Source of the DNA: Ichthyophis bannanicus
Lineage: Eukaryota; Chordata; Amphibia; Gymnophiona; Ichthyophiidae
Direction: 5' to 3'
NCBI GenBank assembly: GCA_033557465.1
Contig: CM066048.1
Coordinates: forward strand, 11,632,305 to 11,696,304
Length of the DNA stretch: 64,000 bases
Shown here piece by piece: positions 22,926-35,621 of the stretch. The notes below the pieces were generated by a model. That model did not search any database. It worked only from the letters and a program-made list of their open reading frames with translations, and had not been told where the DNA came from. The position numbers and the translations under genes are program-made. Position 1 is the stretch's first letter. Each line of letters begins with the position of its first letter.

Positions 22926-24970
22926 TTTGTTGTTGTTGTTAAGTGCCGTCGAGTCGGAGTCGACTCATGGCGACCCTCTGGATAGCTATCCTAAATTGTG
23001 TTCGGTCTTCAGTCAGGCGGCTCATTGTTGACAGACTGGTACCCATAGCTGCTGTTATTGTATCGATCCATCTCATTGCTGGCCTTCCTCTTTTGCGTTG
23101 ACCTTCTATCTTGCCAAGCATGATGTCTTTCTCTAATGATCTCTCTCTTCGCATGATGTGTCCAAAGTATGAAAGTCGAAGTCTTGTCATCTGAGCTTCT
23201 AAAGAAAGCTTAGGCTTGATCTCCTCTAGTACCAACTGGTTTGTTCTTCGGGCAGTCCATGGTATATACAGTATTCGCCACCAGCACCATAATTCAAAGG
23301 CATCAATTTTCTTCCTGTCTGTCTTTTTCACTGTCCAGCTTTCACATCCATATGATGTTATTGAAAATAACATGGCTTGAACAAGTCAAATCTTTGTATG
23401 GAGAGAGACATCTCTGCTCTTGAGAATCTTATCTAGGTCTTTCATAGCCATTCTGCCAAGAGCAATGTGTCGTTTGATTTCTTGACTGCTTGGTGCTTCT
23501 TTATTGATAGTTGATCCAAGTAGGTTAAAGTTGTTCACAATTTCAATTTCTTCTCCTTCAACGATGAACCTATTGAATTATGCCAGTTGTCATGATCTTT
23601 GTCTTCTTTACATTAAGGTGCAGGCCCATTTTGAGACTATGTTCTTTGATTGTGAGAAGCAAATGTTTCAGATCATCTTCACTTTCAGCCAGTAATGTAG
23701 TATCATCAGCATAGCGAAGGTTGTTGATGAGTCTTCCACCAATCTTCACACCTCTGTTGTCTTCATACAATCCTGCTTCTCTGATGATTTGTTCTGCATA
23801 TAAATTAAACAGGTAGGGGGAAAGTATGCAGCCTTGTTTTACACCTTTGCTTATTTTAAACCATTCTGTTTCTCCTTGTTCCGTTCGAACTGTTGCTTCT
23901 TGATCAATGTACAGATTGCGCAAGAGAACGATCAGGTATTCTGGTATACCCATGCTTCTTAATGTGGCCCAGAGTTTCTCATGGTTTACATAGTCAAAAG
24001 CCTTGCTATAGTCGATAAAGCACAAATAGATATCCTTTTGGTACACTTACAGTATTCTTTATTCTTTTCAAAGATCCATCTCACATCCGCAATGATGTCT
24101 CTCGTTCCTCGCCCTTTCCTGAACCCTGCTTGCACTTCAGGTAGTTCTTGTTCCAGGTATGGTTGTAGTCTCTTTTGAATTCAGTAGAATCTTGCTGGCA
24201 TGTGGGATCAGAGCGATTGTTCGATAATTTCCACAGTCAGTTGGATCACCTTTCTTTAGTATTGGTATGAACACAGATCTTTTCCAGTCAGTTGGCCATG
24301 ATGTTGTCTTCCATATTTCTTGGCAGAGCCTTGCAAGTATGGTAACAGCTGCATCAGATTGCTGCAATACTTCTATAGGAATGCTATCAATGCCTGGTGC
24401 TTTGTTCTTTGATAAGGCTTTCAATGCTGCTTCAACTTCTTCTTTCATCACCAATGGTTCCCGATCATAAGGTACAGGTTGAAACGGCTGTTGGTCCACT
24501 TGATCTTTATCATATAAAAACTCTGTATATTCCTTCCACCTTTTCTTGATCTTCTCAGCATCATTCAACATAGAACCTTGAGCATCTTGTAACATTCCAG
24601 TTCAAGGTTAGAACTTTTTCTTTAACTCTCGTAGCTTTAGGAAAGCCGATCTTGTTCTTCCTCTAATAGTTTCTGCTTCTATTTCCTTGCAAGTGTCATT
24701 GTAGTACTTTTCCTTGTCCTGTCTTGCTGCACGTTGGAAATCTCTGAGTTCTGAGATTGTCATTCTTTCTCCTCTGGCTTTAGCTTCTCTGCGTTTCTGG
24801 GCAATTTTCAGAGTTTCTTCCGTCATCCATTTTGGCTGCTTTTGCTTTTTCACCTTTTATAGAGACTTTTCGCTTTCTTCCAACACAACCTTCTTGATGT
24901 CATTCCATAACTCTTCCGGAGCTCTATCATTTGTATCTAAAGCAGCAAATCGATTTTGCAGATTTTTTTA
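22926..24970 (-). mobile_element. Antisense RTE (BovB-like) LINE, 5'-truncated
   Basis: The 3' end is at the left with a (TTG)n tail (22926-22940), followed by the complement of the conserved RTE end, and the element ends near 24970 within ORF2. Frames on the minus strand: 24853-24608 (MKKQKQPKWMTEETLKIAQKRREAKARGER), 24595-24137 (before RT), 24046-23570 (RT palm with SKAFDYVNHEKL, GVKQGCILSPYLFNLY, and LRYADDTTLL) and 23373-22939 (C-terminal YGCESWTVKK, WCWWRILYIPWTARRTNQ, GQRKRGRPAMRWID). RT makes cDNA at the nicked target; the endonuclease half is missing. The YADD box survives but several stops and frameshifts break the ORF. Nearly the same sequence as the RTE at 27680-32562. Confidence 0.9.
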
Positions 24971-26917
24971 AAAATATATAAATACATTATAAGAGGGAAA
25001 GAGCCCCAGGAGGGGTATAATGAGCCAGAAGGCTCAAAATATTTGAAATGCAATTATAAGGAAGCCCGGAAAGTTTACAGGCAGCCAGCAGGTTCGCCCT
25101 GCCATAGATTCTTATGGTGAAACTGTTTTAAAGGGTCAAAACCCCTTAGAAACAGCTGTTTTTCAGCCTAAAGTAAAAATTACAGTTTTAAATATTTCAA
25201 GACTAGAATTAGAAGGATGAAGGACTAGGGAGCCAGAAAAGGTTTTGGGGGGCTCTTGGAGGGCTCCAATTTAAAACAGAGCTCATTTAAAGTTGAGGGG
25301 AAGGGGTCTACCTCCAATATAAAATGTACATTTTTATACAAATTAAAAGTTATAAAATACACAGGAGTGTCCCTGAGGATTGGGAATCATGAAAAAGTCA
25401 TTTTTGTGAAGTTTTAATGTGCCTAAAAGTGGTGATTTGGGCGGATTCATTTACAGAAATAAACTGCATTTTCAAAAGATTCAAATTTGTTAAAACGTGT
25501 GTGGGTTATATAAAGCTGTTTGATGCAAAAATTAAATTGAACGATGATATTTAATGTATAACAATATATACTTTTAGTATATAGGTGTGCTGGGATGAAG
25601 GGGAGGGTGGAGTAATCTGAACTGGGTACAATTTGGTTACTGCTGTAGCTGCTACTTTCAGTGAGACAGTTTGAACAGGCAGCTTACAATAAATCGAGAG
25701 GAGGATTGCACAGCCCAGAAATTTACTGTGAGGCTCCTTTTGAAAATGTATGAATGAAATTTCAAGAATTAAGGGGGGATGGGGCTATTTTATGACGTAA
25801 GTAAGAGTGCCACTTTTCTCCTTTAGATTGTGAGTGAAGATGAATGTTTTAGTTCAGCCGGAGTTATAGGTGGAGGAGTGAGGTAGTGTTTAAGTTAGTG
25901 TGAATGTGAACGACTCAGGATTTGAGGTTTTTCTTTAATGAACTTGAGCGTGAGAGCTTGAATGTCAAAGCTTAGGATAACTGAGAATATTATTCAGTGA
26001 GGTTTGGATATTCTTTCAGTTGTAAGTTGAGGTTTGGTCAGAGTCAGAAAGAAAGTCTCCGTGATTGTATTAAAAGTACTGAGGGAAAACCAGTCTTCGG
26101 AGAGAGAAGAATTTTGAGGTTTGTTTTTTTTCTGTTATTCTTAAGCTTTCTATCAGAACAGCTTACCCCTGAAATAGTGAGAAAAATAGGTGAAGGGCAA
26201 GAGAGATATCAAAGTAAACACCTTTAGAGAGGTATTTTTTCAGAATCTGGTCATTTTAAAGTGAGATTCTTATTTTTCAAGAGCCTTTTAAGGACGGGTG
26301 TGACTGAAGGGGAGAGGAAAAAGAGGAAGGATAAATCTGAAAAAAGCTAGAGAGAGAGAGTGAGAGAGAGAGGTGTAGTTATGAAAGAGAGCTCCGGTGA
26401 AAGTAAGAAGTAGGGATCTGGGTGTGGAGTGGATGAAGGTATCTGGTGGTTGTGTAGTGTACAGTGAATGGGAAATTCATTCCACACTACACAACCAGGG
26501 TGTAAGAAATCGGAGTGAAAGAGAGATCAGAGTGAAATCAGAGAGAGAGAGAATAGTTTTCCTGACTTTGCAAGCTTGCCATAGGTTTCCCCATTTTTTT
26601 CCTATTAGGGGAAAGGGATTGAGGTGGATGGGTATTAGAAAGAAAAGGAATGAGAGCAAGCAGATGAATAACAGCAACAGACGGCACTCAAGAAATTCTC
26701 TCCCGGAATCCGGATAATTGGCTGATACAGAAGTTCCAGTGTTTGGAGAAGGACCGAAGATTGGGCCCCAACGTGCCTACCTAGACTTAAAATTGATAAG
26801 TACTTTACTTACTTGAACTGATATTTGAGCTCAACTATTACTTCTGGCCACACTTTAGTGTAATAGGTTAACTGTGAGGTATTGTAAGGAGTATTAGATA
26901 ATGCATTTGACTCAGGC
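24971..26917. other. No recognised gene; purine-rich stretch
   Basis: A- and G-rich sequence with GAGAGA repeats near 26350-26380 and 26535-26552 and a 14-bp perfect inverted repeat at 26447-26497. No coding signature. A PBS-like word at 26761-26777 is discussed in the findings. Confidence 0.45.
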
Positions 26918-26920
26918 TTA

Positions 26921-27048
26921 GGGGTATGTTTACAAAGCAGCGGTGGCGGCCTCCATGCGATATCAGAGCTACGACCTCAATGAATTCAATGGGGTCATGG
27001 CTCTGATATCACACTGAGGCCGCTACCACTGCTTTGTAAACATACCGC
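26921..27048. mobile_element. Harbinger-like palindromic MITE
   Basis: Ends ggggtatgtttacaaagcag (26921) and its complement (ending 27048), flanked by TTA (26918-26920 and 27049-27051). Near-perfect palindrome. Non-coding. Confidence 0.8.
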
Positions 27049-27388
27049 TTAGTTAATGGAAAAGTCCCCTGAGTGATTGGAATTGAGGAAAGAAATAACA
27101 ACACACAAGCAACTTGTTACATAAAATAACAGGTTTAATGGCATTGTATATGTTGAAATTGAGAATGAAAGCTCACCTGGTATAAACAGAATTACATACA
27201 GTTATGATCAACATTATTGGCACCCTTGCATGTTAGCTATGTTGTGTACAATTTTCTGAGAAATAATTGTAAATATTCCAACTGTATGTCATCATAATAT
27301 TGTAATAGTATGTTCAAAGGTATACAACAAAAAAGATGTCTGCGCAACTTAGACGTAGTAATTTCTGAGAAAAAAAACAAAATATGAT

Positions 27389-27655
27389 CTAGATAGGATT
27401 AATGGCACCCTTCACTATTATTTGGTTGCACAATCCTTTGGCAGTGATGACAGCTTCCAAACGTTTCTTGTAGCCGTCTTTAAGTTTCGTACATCTGTCT
27501 GCAGGTAGTTTCTCCCATTCTTCAACTGCGATTTGTTCCTGCTCATGAATGTTTCCAGGATTCCTTTTACCAATAACAGATTTCAGCTCTTTCCAAAGGT
27601 TCTTGACTGGACTGAGATCAGGACTCATTGCTGGCCAGTTTAAAATAGTCTATTT
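27389..27655 (-). pseudogene. Tc1 transposase, C-terminal fragment
   Basis: The minus strand encodes MSPDLSPVKNLWKELKSVIGKRNPGNIHEQEQIAVEEWEKLPADR and LEAVITAKGLCNQ, the end of a Tc1 transposase. The normal catalytic segment SPDLNPIENLWKELK reads SPDLSPVKNLWKELK here, so the catalytic Glu is replaced by Lys. It ends at the Tc1/LINE junction. Confidence 0.85.
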
Positions 27656-30237
27656 GTTTCTTTTTTTTTATTGCAAATTTTTAAAGGTATACACTTGGTT
27701 TGCAGCTTGTCATGCTGTGAGGGCTTGCATGCATCAGTGATGCTGAGAGCTAAACTATCGGTAGTTTAACTACTGGCAGGGTCTCCCAAGATGGACAGGT
27801 CTCAGCTGAGGTGCCAGACCAAGACAAACCACCCATCTGGGCAGCAGCAGAATGGGACAGTGTTGACGGCAGAGGATCACATTTTTGTGACAACGGCAAC
27901 AACACCAAACTTAAACTGCGCGGAAGAAAGGCCCGGCAATCTACTTCTGTATCTTGCCATGAAAACCCAATGGATAGTTACAACAAAACAAATTGTGCTA
28001 TGGTGCTGGAAGATTAGACCCCCAGGTCAGAAGGCACTCAACTAGCTACTGGGGAAGAGCTGAAGACTTTTCAGAGTAAAGCCAGCATTTATGATGTGGT
28101 TGGATCAAAGCCCTCGGGAAGTCTGACTGCTGATGTAGCTGCGCATGAAATGAGAGTCAGAAGCTGTAAAGATGTCTTACACATTGGAACATGGAACGTA
28201 CGAAGCATGAACCAAGGGAAGTTGGAGGTGGTCAAGAATGAAATGGAACGTGTACAACTTGATCTGTTAGGTGTCAGCGAACTGAAATGGACTGGCATGG
28301 GGCACTTTGCATCAGATGATCACATGGTCTACTATGCTGGAAATGAAAGACAAAGAAGAAATGGTGTTGCATTTATAATAAAGAAGAAACTTGCAAGAAC
28401 TGTAATGAAATACAGTGCAGTCAGCGAACGCTTAATCTCTATTCGTCTATGAGGATTGCCTATCAACACAACTATAATTCAAGTATATGCCCCAACAACA
28501 GCTGCTGAAGAGAATGAAATTGAATAGTTCTATGAACAAGTACAAGCTGAAATTGACAGAACATGCAAACAGGATATCCTGATAGTCATGGGTGACTGGA
28601 ATGCAAAGGTTGGCAACAAAGAAGGCGGCAAAGTAGTTGGAAAATATGGACTTGGCAACAGAAATGAAGCTGGAGAAAGACTGATAGAATTCTGCAAGAC
28701 CATTGATCTATTCATCTCAAACACCTTCTTCCAGCAACACAAGCGGCGACTGTACACATGGACTTCATCGAATGGATTATATAAAAATCAAATTGACTAC
28801 ATATGTGGAAGTCAACGATGGAAAAGCTCTGTAACATCAACAAAGACAAAACCTGGAGCTGACTGTGGTACAGATCATCAACTACTAGTATGCAAACTCA
28901 AGCTAAAGTTGAAAAAGAGCAAACCACTCATGAATGCAGCAAAATATGACCTTGAGAATATACCACTGGAATTTAAAGACTGCCTGCAAAATCGATTTGC
29001 TGCTTTAGATACAAATGACAGAGCTCCGGAAGAGTTATGGAATGACATCAAGAAGGTTGTGTTGGAAGAAAGCGAGAAGTCTCTACAAAAGGTGAAAAAG
29101 CAAAAACGGCCAAAATGGATGACGGAAGAAACTCTGAAAATTGCCCAGAAACGCAGAGAAGCTAAAGCCAGAGGAGAAAGAAAGACAATCGCAGAACTCA
29201 ACAGAGATTTCCAACGTGTAGCAAGACAGGACAAGGAAAAGTACTACAATGACACTTGCAAGGAAATGGAAGCAGAAACTATTAGAGGAAGAACAAGATC
29301 GGCTTTCCTAAAGCTACGAGAGTTAAAGAAAAAGTTCCAGCCTCGAATTGGAATGTTACAAGATGCTCAAGGTTCTATGTTGAATGATGCTGAGAAGATC
29401 AAGAAAAGGTGGAAGGAATATACAGAGTTTTTATATGATAAAGATCAAGTGGACCAACAGCCGTTTCAACCTGTACCTTATGATCGGGAACCATTGGTGA
29501 TGAAAGAAGAAGTTGAAGCAGCATTGAAAGCCTTATCAAAGAACAAAGCACCAGGCATTGATAGCATTCCTATAGAAGTATTGCAGCAATCTGATGCAGC
29601 TGTTACCATACTCACAAGGCTCTGCCAAGAAATATGGAAGACAACATCATGGCCAACTGACTGGAAAGGATCTGTGTTTATACCAATACTAAAGAAAGGT
29701 GATCCAACTGACTGTGGAAATTATCGCACAATCGCTCTGATTCCACATGCCAGCAAGATTCTACTGAAGATTATTCAAAAGAGACTACAACCATACCTGG
29801 AACAAGAACTACCTGAAGTGCAAGCAGGGTTCAGGAAAGGGCGAGGAACAAGAGACATCATTGCGGATGTGAGATGGATCCTTGAAAAGACTAAAGAATA
29901 CCAAAAGGATATCTATTTGTGCTTTATCGACTATAGCAAGGCTTTTGACTGTGTAAACCATGAGAAACTCTGGGCCACATTAAGAAGCATGGGTATACCA
30001 GAACACCTGATCGTTCTCTTGCGCAATCTGTACATTGATCAAGAAGCAACAGTTCGAACGGAACAAGGAGAAACAGAATTGTTTAAAATAAGCAAAGGTG
30101 TAAGACAAGGCTGCATACTTTCCCCCTACCTGTTTAATTTATATGCAGAAGAAATCATCAGAGAAGCAGGATTGTATGAAGACAACAGAGGTGTGAAGAT
30201 TGGTGGAAGACTCATCAACAACCTTCGCTATGCTAAT

Positions 30238-31779
30238 TTTATTTATTTATTTATTTAACTTTCTTATATACCGCGTTCTTCTGCATCAACGCGGTTTAGA
30301 TTAAAACATAACCGTCCAGCACAGATGGTCTGCACTGGCTTCACAATATAACAAGGGGTATATGTACAGGTAATAACAACAGGGTAACTATGTACACATA
30401 TATACAGGTAAATTGCAATATACGTTTGGAGAAGAATCAAATGTGTTCCATTAGCTCAAGTGTGTAATAGTTGATGACAGGGTGATAAGAGATGCTATTT
30501 GTCGGGGGGATCCGTGTCAGGCACGCTTGGTTCCTGGCTCATATGCTTGTAACTCACAGGTTGTTTAAGTGGGTCGCTGGGCCTGGCTTGCTGTGGGGGG
30601 TGACTCTGGTCAGTATAATATTGTAGGAAGAGAAGATGTTTAAGTGCCTTCCTAAAATGGGAGATGCTTTTGGTATCCCTGATAGCGGGGGGAAGGGCAT
30701 TCCAGCAGGTAGGCGCATATAGTGAAAAGGCTCTGGATCGTGTTGCTTGTGAACATTTTGTTATCTGCCTTGGTAGAATCAAAGTATTTATCGCAGCTGA
30801 TCTTCTTGCTCTATTAGGGGGTGTCATCTGGATAAGGTCAATGATTGATGTAGAGGAGCAGTTGTTAATGGCTTTGAAAGTAAGTGTCAGCACCTTGAAG
30901 GTTATCCTGCTTTGGACCGGAAGCCAGTGCAACTGTTTTAGTATTGGTGTGATATGTTCCTTCCTTGAAGCCCCCTGCAGAATTCTGGCGGCTGCATTCA
31001 TGGCCAGTTGAAGCGGTGTTATGGTGGCTTTTGGGAGGCCATGCAATATGGCGTTCGCGTAATCGAAATGAGGGATTACAAGAGCTTGGTAGACCGATCG
31101 AAAATCTTCTGGTTCTAGGAGCGGTTTCAGGTGGCGAAGCGTTCTGATTTTGTTGTAGATTGCTTTTACCATGCTGCTTATCTGGGCCTTCATATTGAGC
31201 TGTTGGTCCAGAATAACTCCGAGGTACCGAATTGATGGTTTGCTAGTGAGTTCAGCATCCCGGACCTTCAGGGAGCTTGGTGGAATGAATGATGAGTTCC
31301 TTGTGATGAAAAGGACCTCTGTTTTTTTAAAGTTTATTTTTAGTTTCTGAGTGTGTAGCCAATCCGTGACCGCATCGAAACAGGTAGAGGGGTGCAAGGT
31401 CAGGTTTGTCCAAAAGGAAAGGCATGTAAAGGAGAACATCATCGGCGTAGATGAGGTATTTAATGTTGAAGGAGTGGATGAGATTACATAAGGGCTGCAT
31501 GTAAATGTTAAATAGCAGTGCAGACAGTGACGATCCTTGGGGCACACCTTTTTCTTGGAGAAAAGGTGCGGACGTGGCAGAGCCGGAACGTACATATTGC
31601 CATCGATCCATTAGATATGATGCACACCAAGTTAATGCATTTCCCTGGATGCCCTTCTCGCTAAGGCGGGAGAGGAGTATTTCGTGACAAACCGTGTCAA
31701 AGGCTGCTGCAATATCTAGGAAGATCAGCGCAAACCCTTGTTTGATATTGTCCAATCCAATGATAAGCGTATTCAAAAT
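30238..31779 (-). mobile_element. Antisense L2 LINE, 5'-truncated, inserted in RTE
   Basis: The 3' end lies at the left: aattttatttatttatttattt followed by the L2 3' hairpin (30265-30300, cgcgttcttctgcatcaacgcgg on the plus strand). It is flanked by the repeat ctaat (30233-30237, 31780-31784). It contains the RT core and C-terminal region and is missing its 5' part. About 1.54 kb. Confidence 0.85.
30495..31776 (-). pseudogene. L2 RT region, one frameshift
   Basis: Two overlapping frames. 31776-31327 encodes FALIFLDIAAAFDTVCHEILL, GVPQGSSLSALLFNIYMQP and YLIYADDVLLYMPF, the RT palm with an intact YADD box. 31595-30495 continues with FDAVTDWLHTQKLKINFKKTEVLF, RYLGVILDQQLNMKAQI, PHFDYANAILHGLPKATITPLQLAMNAAARIL and HITPILKQLHWLPVQSRITFKVL, then the C terminus HFRKALKHLLFLQYY. 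A single frameshift near 31400 joins them. It matches the L2 at 37250-41085 closely. The 5' truncation removes the endonuclease. Confidence 0.9.
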
Positions 31780-32562
31780 CTAATGATACCACATTATTGG
31801 CTGAAAGTGAAGATGATCTGAAACATTTGCTTCTCACAATCAAAGAACATAGTCTCAAAATGGGCCTGCACCTTAATGTAAAGAAGACAAAGATCATGAC
31901 AACTGGCATAATCAACAGGTTCATTGTTGAAGGAGAAGAAATTGAAATTGTGAACAACTTTAACCTATTTGGATCAACTATCAATAAAGAAGCAACAAGC
32001 AGTCAAGAAATCAGACGACGCATTGCTCTTGGCAGAATGGCTATGACAGACCTAGATAAGATTCTCAAGAGCAGAGATGTCTCTCTCCATACAAAGATTT
32101 GACTTGTTCAAGCCATGGTATTTTCAATAATATCATATGGATGTGAAAGCTGGACAGTGAAAAAGATAGACAGGAAGAAAATTGATGCCTTTTAATTATG
32201 GTGCTGGCGGCGAATGCTGTGTATACCATGGACTGCCCGAAGAACAAACCAGTCGGTACTAGAGGAGATAAAACCTAAGCTTTCTTTAGAAGCTCAGATG
32301 ACAAGACTTCAACTTTCATACTCTGGACACATCATGCGAAGAGAGAGATCATTAGAGAAAGACATTATGCTTGGCAAGATAGAAGGTCAACGCAAAAGAG
32401 GAAGGCCAGCAATGAGATGGATCGATACAATAACCGCAGCTACGGGTACCAGTCTGTCAACAATGAGTCGCCTGACTGAAGACCGAACACAGTTTAGGAT
32501 AGCTATCCAGAGGGTCGCCATGAGTCGACTCCGACTCGACGACACTTAACAACAACAACAAC

Positions 32563-32704
32563 ACATGAAAAAGCCATTAGTAAATACATAATAAAAAAAA
32601 AAAGGAAATAAGGAAAGGAAAAAAAATAGGCTTTCTAGCCCACATTAAAGGAGGACAATCAACCATGACAAGCAGGAGCAAAACAAAATCTTACAGGACA
32701 TACA
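32563..32704. other. Short unassigned segment between RTE and CR1
   Basis: About 140 bp, A-rich with a poly-A run at 32589-32604 and aaaaaaaat at 32617-32628. It does not match either flanking LINE or the Tc1, so it may belong to a further element or to the RTE tail region. Confidence 0.35.
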
Positions 32705-32820
32705 TAGAAACATGATGACAGAAAAAGACCACATGGCCTATCTAGTCTGTCCTTCCATAACAACAACTACAACAGTCCACTTTTTACCTTTAGAGATCCT
32801 CTGTGTTGGTCCCATGCTTT

Positions 32821-35616
32821 TTAGAATTCAGTTACTGTCCTCATCTTTACCACGTCCACTGGGAGACTATTCCACGGATCCACTACTCTTTCTGTAAAGA
32901 AATATTTCCGCATATCACTCCTGAATCTATTTCCCTTCACCCTCATCCCATGTCCCCTCGTAGCAGAACTTGCTTTCAATTGAAAGAGGCTCTCTCCCTG
33001 AACATTTATGCCACGGAGGTATTTAAACATCTCAATCATATCACCTCTTTCCCAACTTTCCTCTAAGGTGTACATATTAAGATCCTTAAGTCTGTCCCCA
33101 TATGCTTTATAATGAAGCCCATTAATCATTTTAGTAGCAACCCTCTGCACCGACTCCATCCTGTTCACATCCTTTTGAAGGTGCGGTCTCCAGAATTGCA
33201 CACCATTCTCCAAATGAGGTCGCACCAAAGACTTATACAGAGGCATTATCACCTCCTTTTTTCTGCTAGCCATTCTTTTCCATATGCACCCAAGCATCCT
33301 TCTAGCTTTTGCCTTCGCCTTTTCTACCTGTTTAGCTAATTTAAGATCATCAGACACAACCACGCCTAGGTCCCGCTCTTCTTTAGTGGACAAAAGTACT
33401 TCACCTCCTATACTGTATTGCTCCCTTGGATTGCTGCAGCCCAAATGCATGACCTTACATTTTTTAACATTAAATCCCAGCTGCCAAATTCTAGACCATT
33501 CTTAAAGCTTAGCTAGATCCCTCCTCATGTTATCTACACCTTCCTGGGTGTCTACTGTATTGCAGATTTTGGTATCATCTGCAAAGAGGCAAAGCTTACC
33601 CTACAGCCCTTCACTATATCACTAACAAAGATGTTAAAAAGAATCGGACCAAGGACAGATCCCTGGGGCACACCACTGGTAACATCCTTCTCCTCAGAGT
33701 GAGCTCCATTTACTTGTACTCTTTGTCGCTTCCCACCCAACCAATTTCTAACACAAGCAGTAACTTTAGGGTCCATCCCTAGGGTGCTCAGTTTGTTTAT
33801 AAGTCGCCTGTGAGGAACAGTGTCAAAGGCTTTACTGAAATCTAAATACACCACATCTAGAGCTCTCCCTCGGTCCAACTCCCTGGTCACCCAGTCAATC
33901 AGATTTGTCTGACAAGACCTGCCTCTGGTGAATCCATGCTGCCTCGGATCCTTTAATCCGCTGGACTCCAGAAACCTCACTATTTTCTCTTTCAGCAGCG
34001 TTTCCAATAATTTACTCACCACCGAAGTGAAACTAACGGCCTGTAGTTTTCAACCACATCCTTGTTTTTGTGTAAAGGCACCACATGAGCCTCTCTCCAG
34101 TCCTTTGGCACCACTCCCGAATCCAACGAGGCATTGAAAAGGTCAGTCAGTGGAGTTGCTAGAACCTCCCCAAGTTCCCTCAGTATTCTAGGGTGTATCC
34201 CATCCGGTCCCATCGCTTTGTCTACTTTAAGTTGAGCTAGTTTCTCACGAACACAGTCTTCTGAAAATTGTTCAAGATGTCCCTCACTTCTGTTCTTATT
34301 TGTGGGTGTTTTCTGAGGTCCTGCTCCTGGTTCTTCATCTGTGAACACAGAACAAAAATATTTGTTAAGCAATTCCGCTTTATCCTTATCAGCTTCTACA
34401 TATTCCCCCCCTGCACCCTTGAGTCTGACAATACCACTTTTGCCCTTCCTCTTCTCACTAATATGTCTGAAAAATGTTTTATCCCCCCATTTTATTGCAT
34501 TGGCTATTTCCTCCTCCTTGTGAATCTTTGCCTTCTTGACTACTTTGCTAGCTTCTCTAAGTTTTTCCAAATACAGATGCCTGTCTTCCTCTCTCTGTGA
34601 TCTCTTGTATTTCATGAAGGCCTCCCTCTTTTTCTTCACTTTTTCAGCTACTTCCTTCGAAAACCATAGCGGTCTCCTGTTCCTTTTGCCTTTATTTACC
34701 ATTTTTAAAAAAAAGGTTGGTTGCCCTTAAAATACCCCCTTTCAGTTTTGCCCACTGTTTTTCTACATCCCCAGCTGTTTCCATCCCACTAACGACTCCC
34801 TGAGGTATTGGCCCATCTTGGCAAAGTTAGTCTTCCTAAAGTCTAAGATCCTCACCTTGGAATGGATTCTAACAGCCCTAGTCCTAATACTGAACCACAC
34901 CATCTGGTGATCACTGGAAGCAAAATGATCTCCCACTACAACATCAGAAACACTTTCACCATTGGTAAGCACCAAGTCCAGTATGGCCCCTTCACGTGTG
35001 GGGTCTGTTACCAATTGCCTGAATAGTTCTCCCTGTAGAGAATCTAGGATCTCCTTACTTCTAGATGATACTGCAGCAGGAATGTGCCAATCAATATCTG
35101 GCATATTGAAATTCCTATCAGTAGCACTTCCCCTTTCCTAGCAATGCTGCGTATGTCTTCAATTAACTCTCTGTCCACCTCTTCCTCTTGTGAGGGAGGT
35201 CTGTATATCACACCAATGCAAATAGATTTCTCTTTCCCTCTTTCTAGTTTAACCCACAATGCCTCCTCTCTCCCTTTTAAGCTCTGTAATTCCAAAGCTT
35301 TAATAGTAGTTTTTATATATAGTGCCACTCCTCCTCCCCTTCTTCCTACCCTGTCCTTTCTGAATAAAGTATAGCCAGGTATAGTTACATCCCAGTCATG
35401 GTTTTCTGTGAACCATGTTTCTGTAACTGCCACTAAATCCAAGTCAGCCACTCCCACCAAAGCTTCAACTTCAGGGATCTTATTTCCCATGCTACGGGCA
35501 TTAATACACACTGCTTTCCATATGTTACCCCTGTTACCCATTTCCATAAAGGTATTTAATGTATCACCTACCTGGGGGCTTTCACTTACCTGGAGGCTTT
35601 CTTCACCCATCCCCAA
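32821..35616 (-). pseudogene. CR1 ORF2 endonuclease-RT (frameshifted)
   Basis: Minus-strand frames in order: 35616-35044 (endonuclease: INARSMGNKIPEVEALV, VAVTETWFTENHDWDVTIPGY, GGGVALYIK, VIYRPPSQEEE), 35104-34763 (DLVLTNGESVSDVVVGDHF, SSDHQMVWFSI), 34702-34016 (FSKEVAEKVKKKRE, LNKYFCSVFTDEE, KAMGPDGIHPRIL, WREAHVVPLHK), 34022-33552 (QHGFTRGRSCQTNLID, YLDFSKAFDTVPHRRL, GVPQGSVLGPILFNIF) and 33450-32821 (post-RT domain). FADDT is readable near 33570 in a neighbouring frame, so a small indel lies just before it. At least five frameshifts or stops inactivate ORF2. The protein would normally nick DNA and copy RNA at the nick. Confidence 0.9.
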
Positions 35617-35621
35617 TGAAT

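Larger units (their letters stand above)
28096..32549 (+). pseudogene. RTE endonuclease-RT polyprotein (interrupted)
   Basis: Endonuclease (APE type): HIGTWNVRSMNQGKLEVV from about 28180, LLGVSELKWTGMG (catalytic Glu), MGDWNAKVGNKEG (28588), IDYICGSQRWKS and GTDHQLLVCKL. RT: APGIDSIPIEVL, AGFRKGRGTRD, CFIDYSKAFDCVNHEKL and GVRQGCILSPYLFNLY. The frame reaches NNLRYA at 30237 where an L2 is inserted; after it, from 31785, DDTTLLAESEDDLKHLL continues, so the YADD box is cut at its DD. Then come GCESWTVKK and WIDTITAATG. In-frame stops at 28450-28452 (TGA) and 28525-28527 (TAG) and a TGA near 32102. It nicks the target and copies RNA in living RTEs. No start is chosen because stops lie close to the N terminus. 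Confidence 0.9.
27680..32562 (+). mobile_element. Long RTE (BovB-like) LINE with an L2 insertion
   Basis: Pieces 27680-30237 and 31780-32562. About 3.3 kb without the L2, so about full length for RTE. It contains a 5' region (27680-28140), an endonuclease/RT ORF and a short 3' UTR ending ccgactcgacgacacttaac and (AAC)n. The 5' boundary is approximate: Tc1 sequence can be traced to about 27675. The second copy at 22926-24970 and fragments at 46833-47243 and 49110-49526 belong to the same family. Confidence 0.85.

Noticed and set aside
25997..26227. 76-codon frame in the purine-rich region
   Set aside because: No similarity to known domains and no supporting signals.
26761..26777. Retroviral LTR with primer binding site
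   Set aside because: The word before the PBS-like sequence does not end in CA, no second LTR is seen and no gag-pol follows; kept only as a weak finding.
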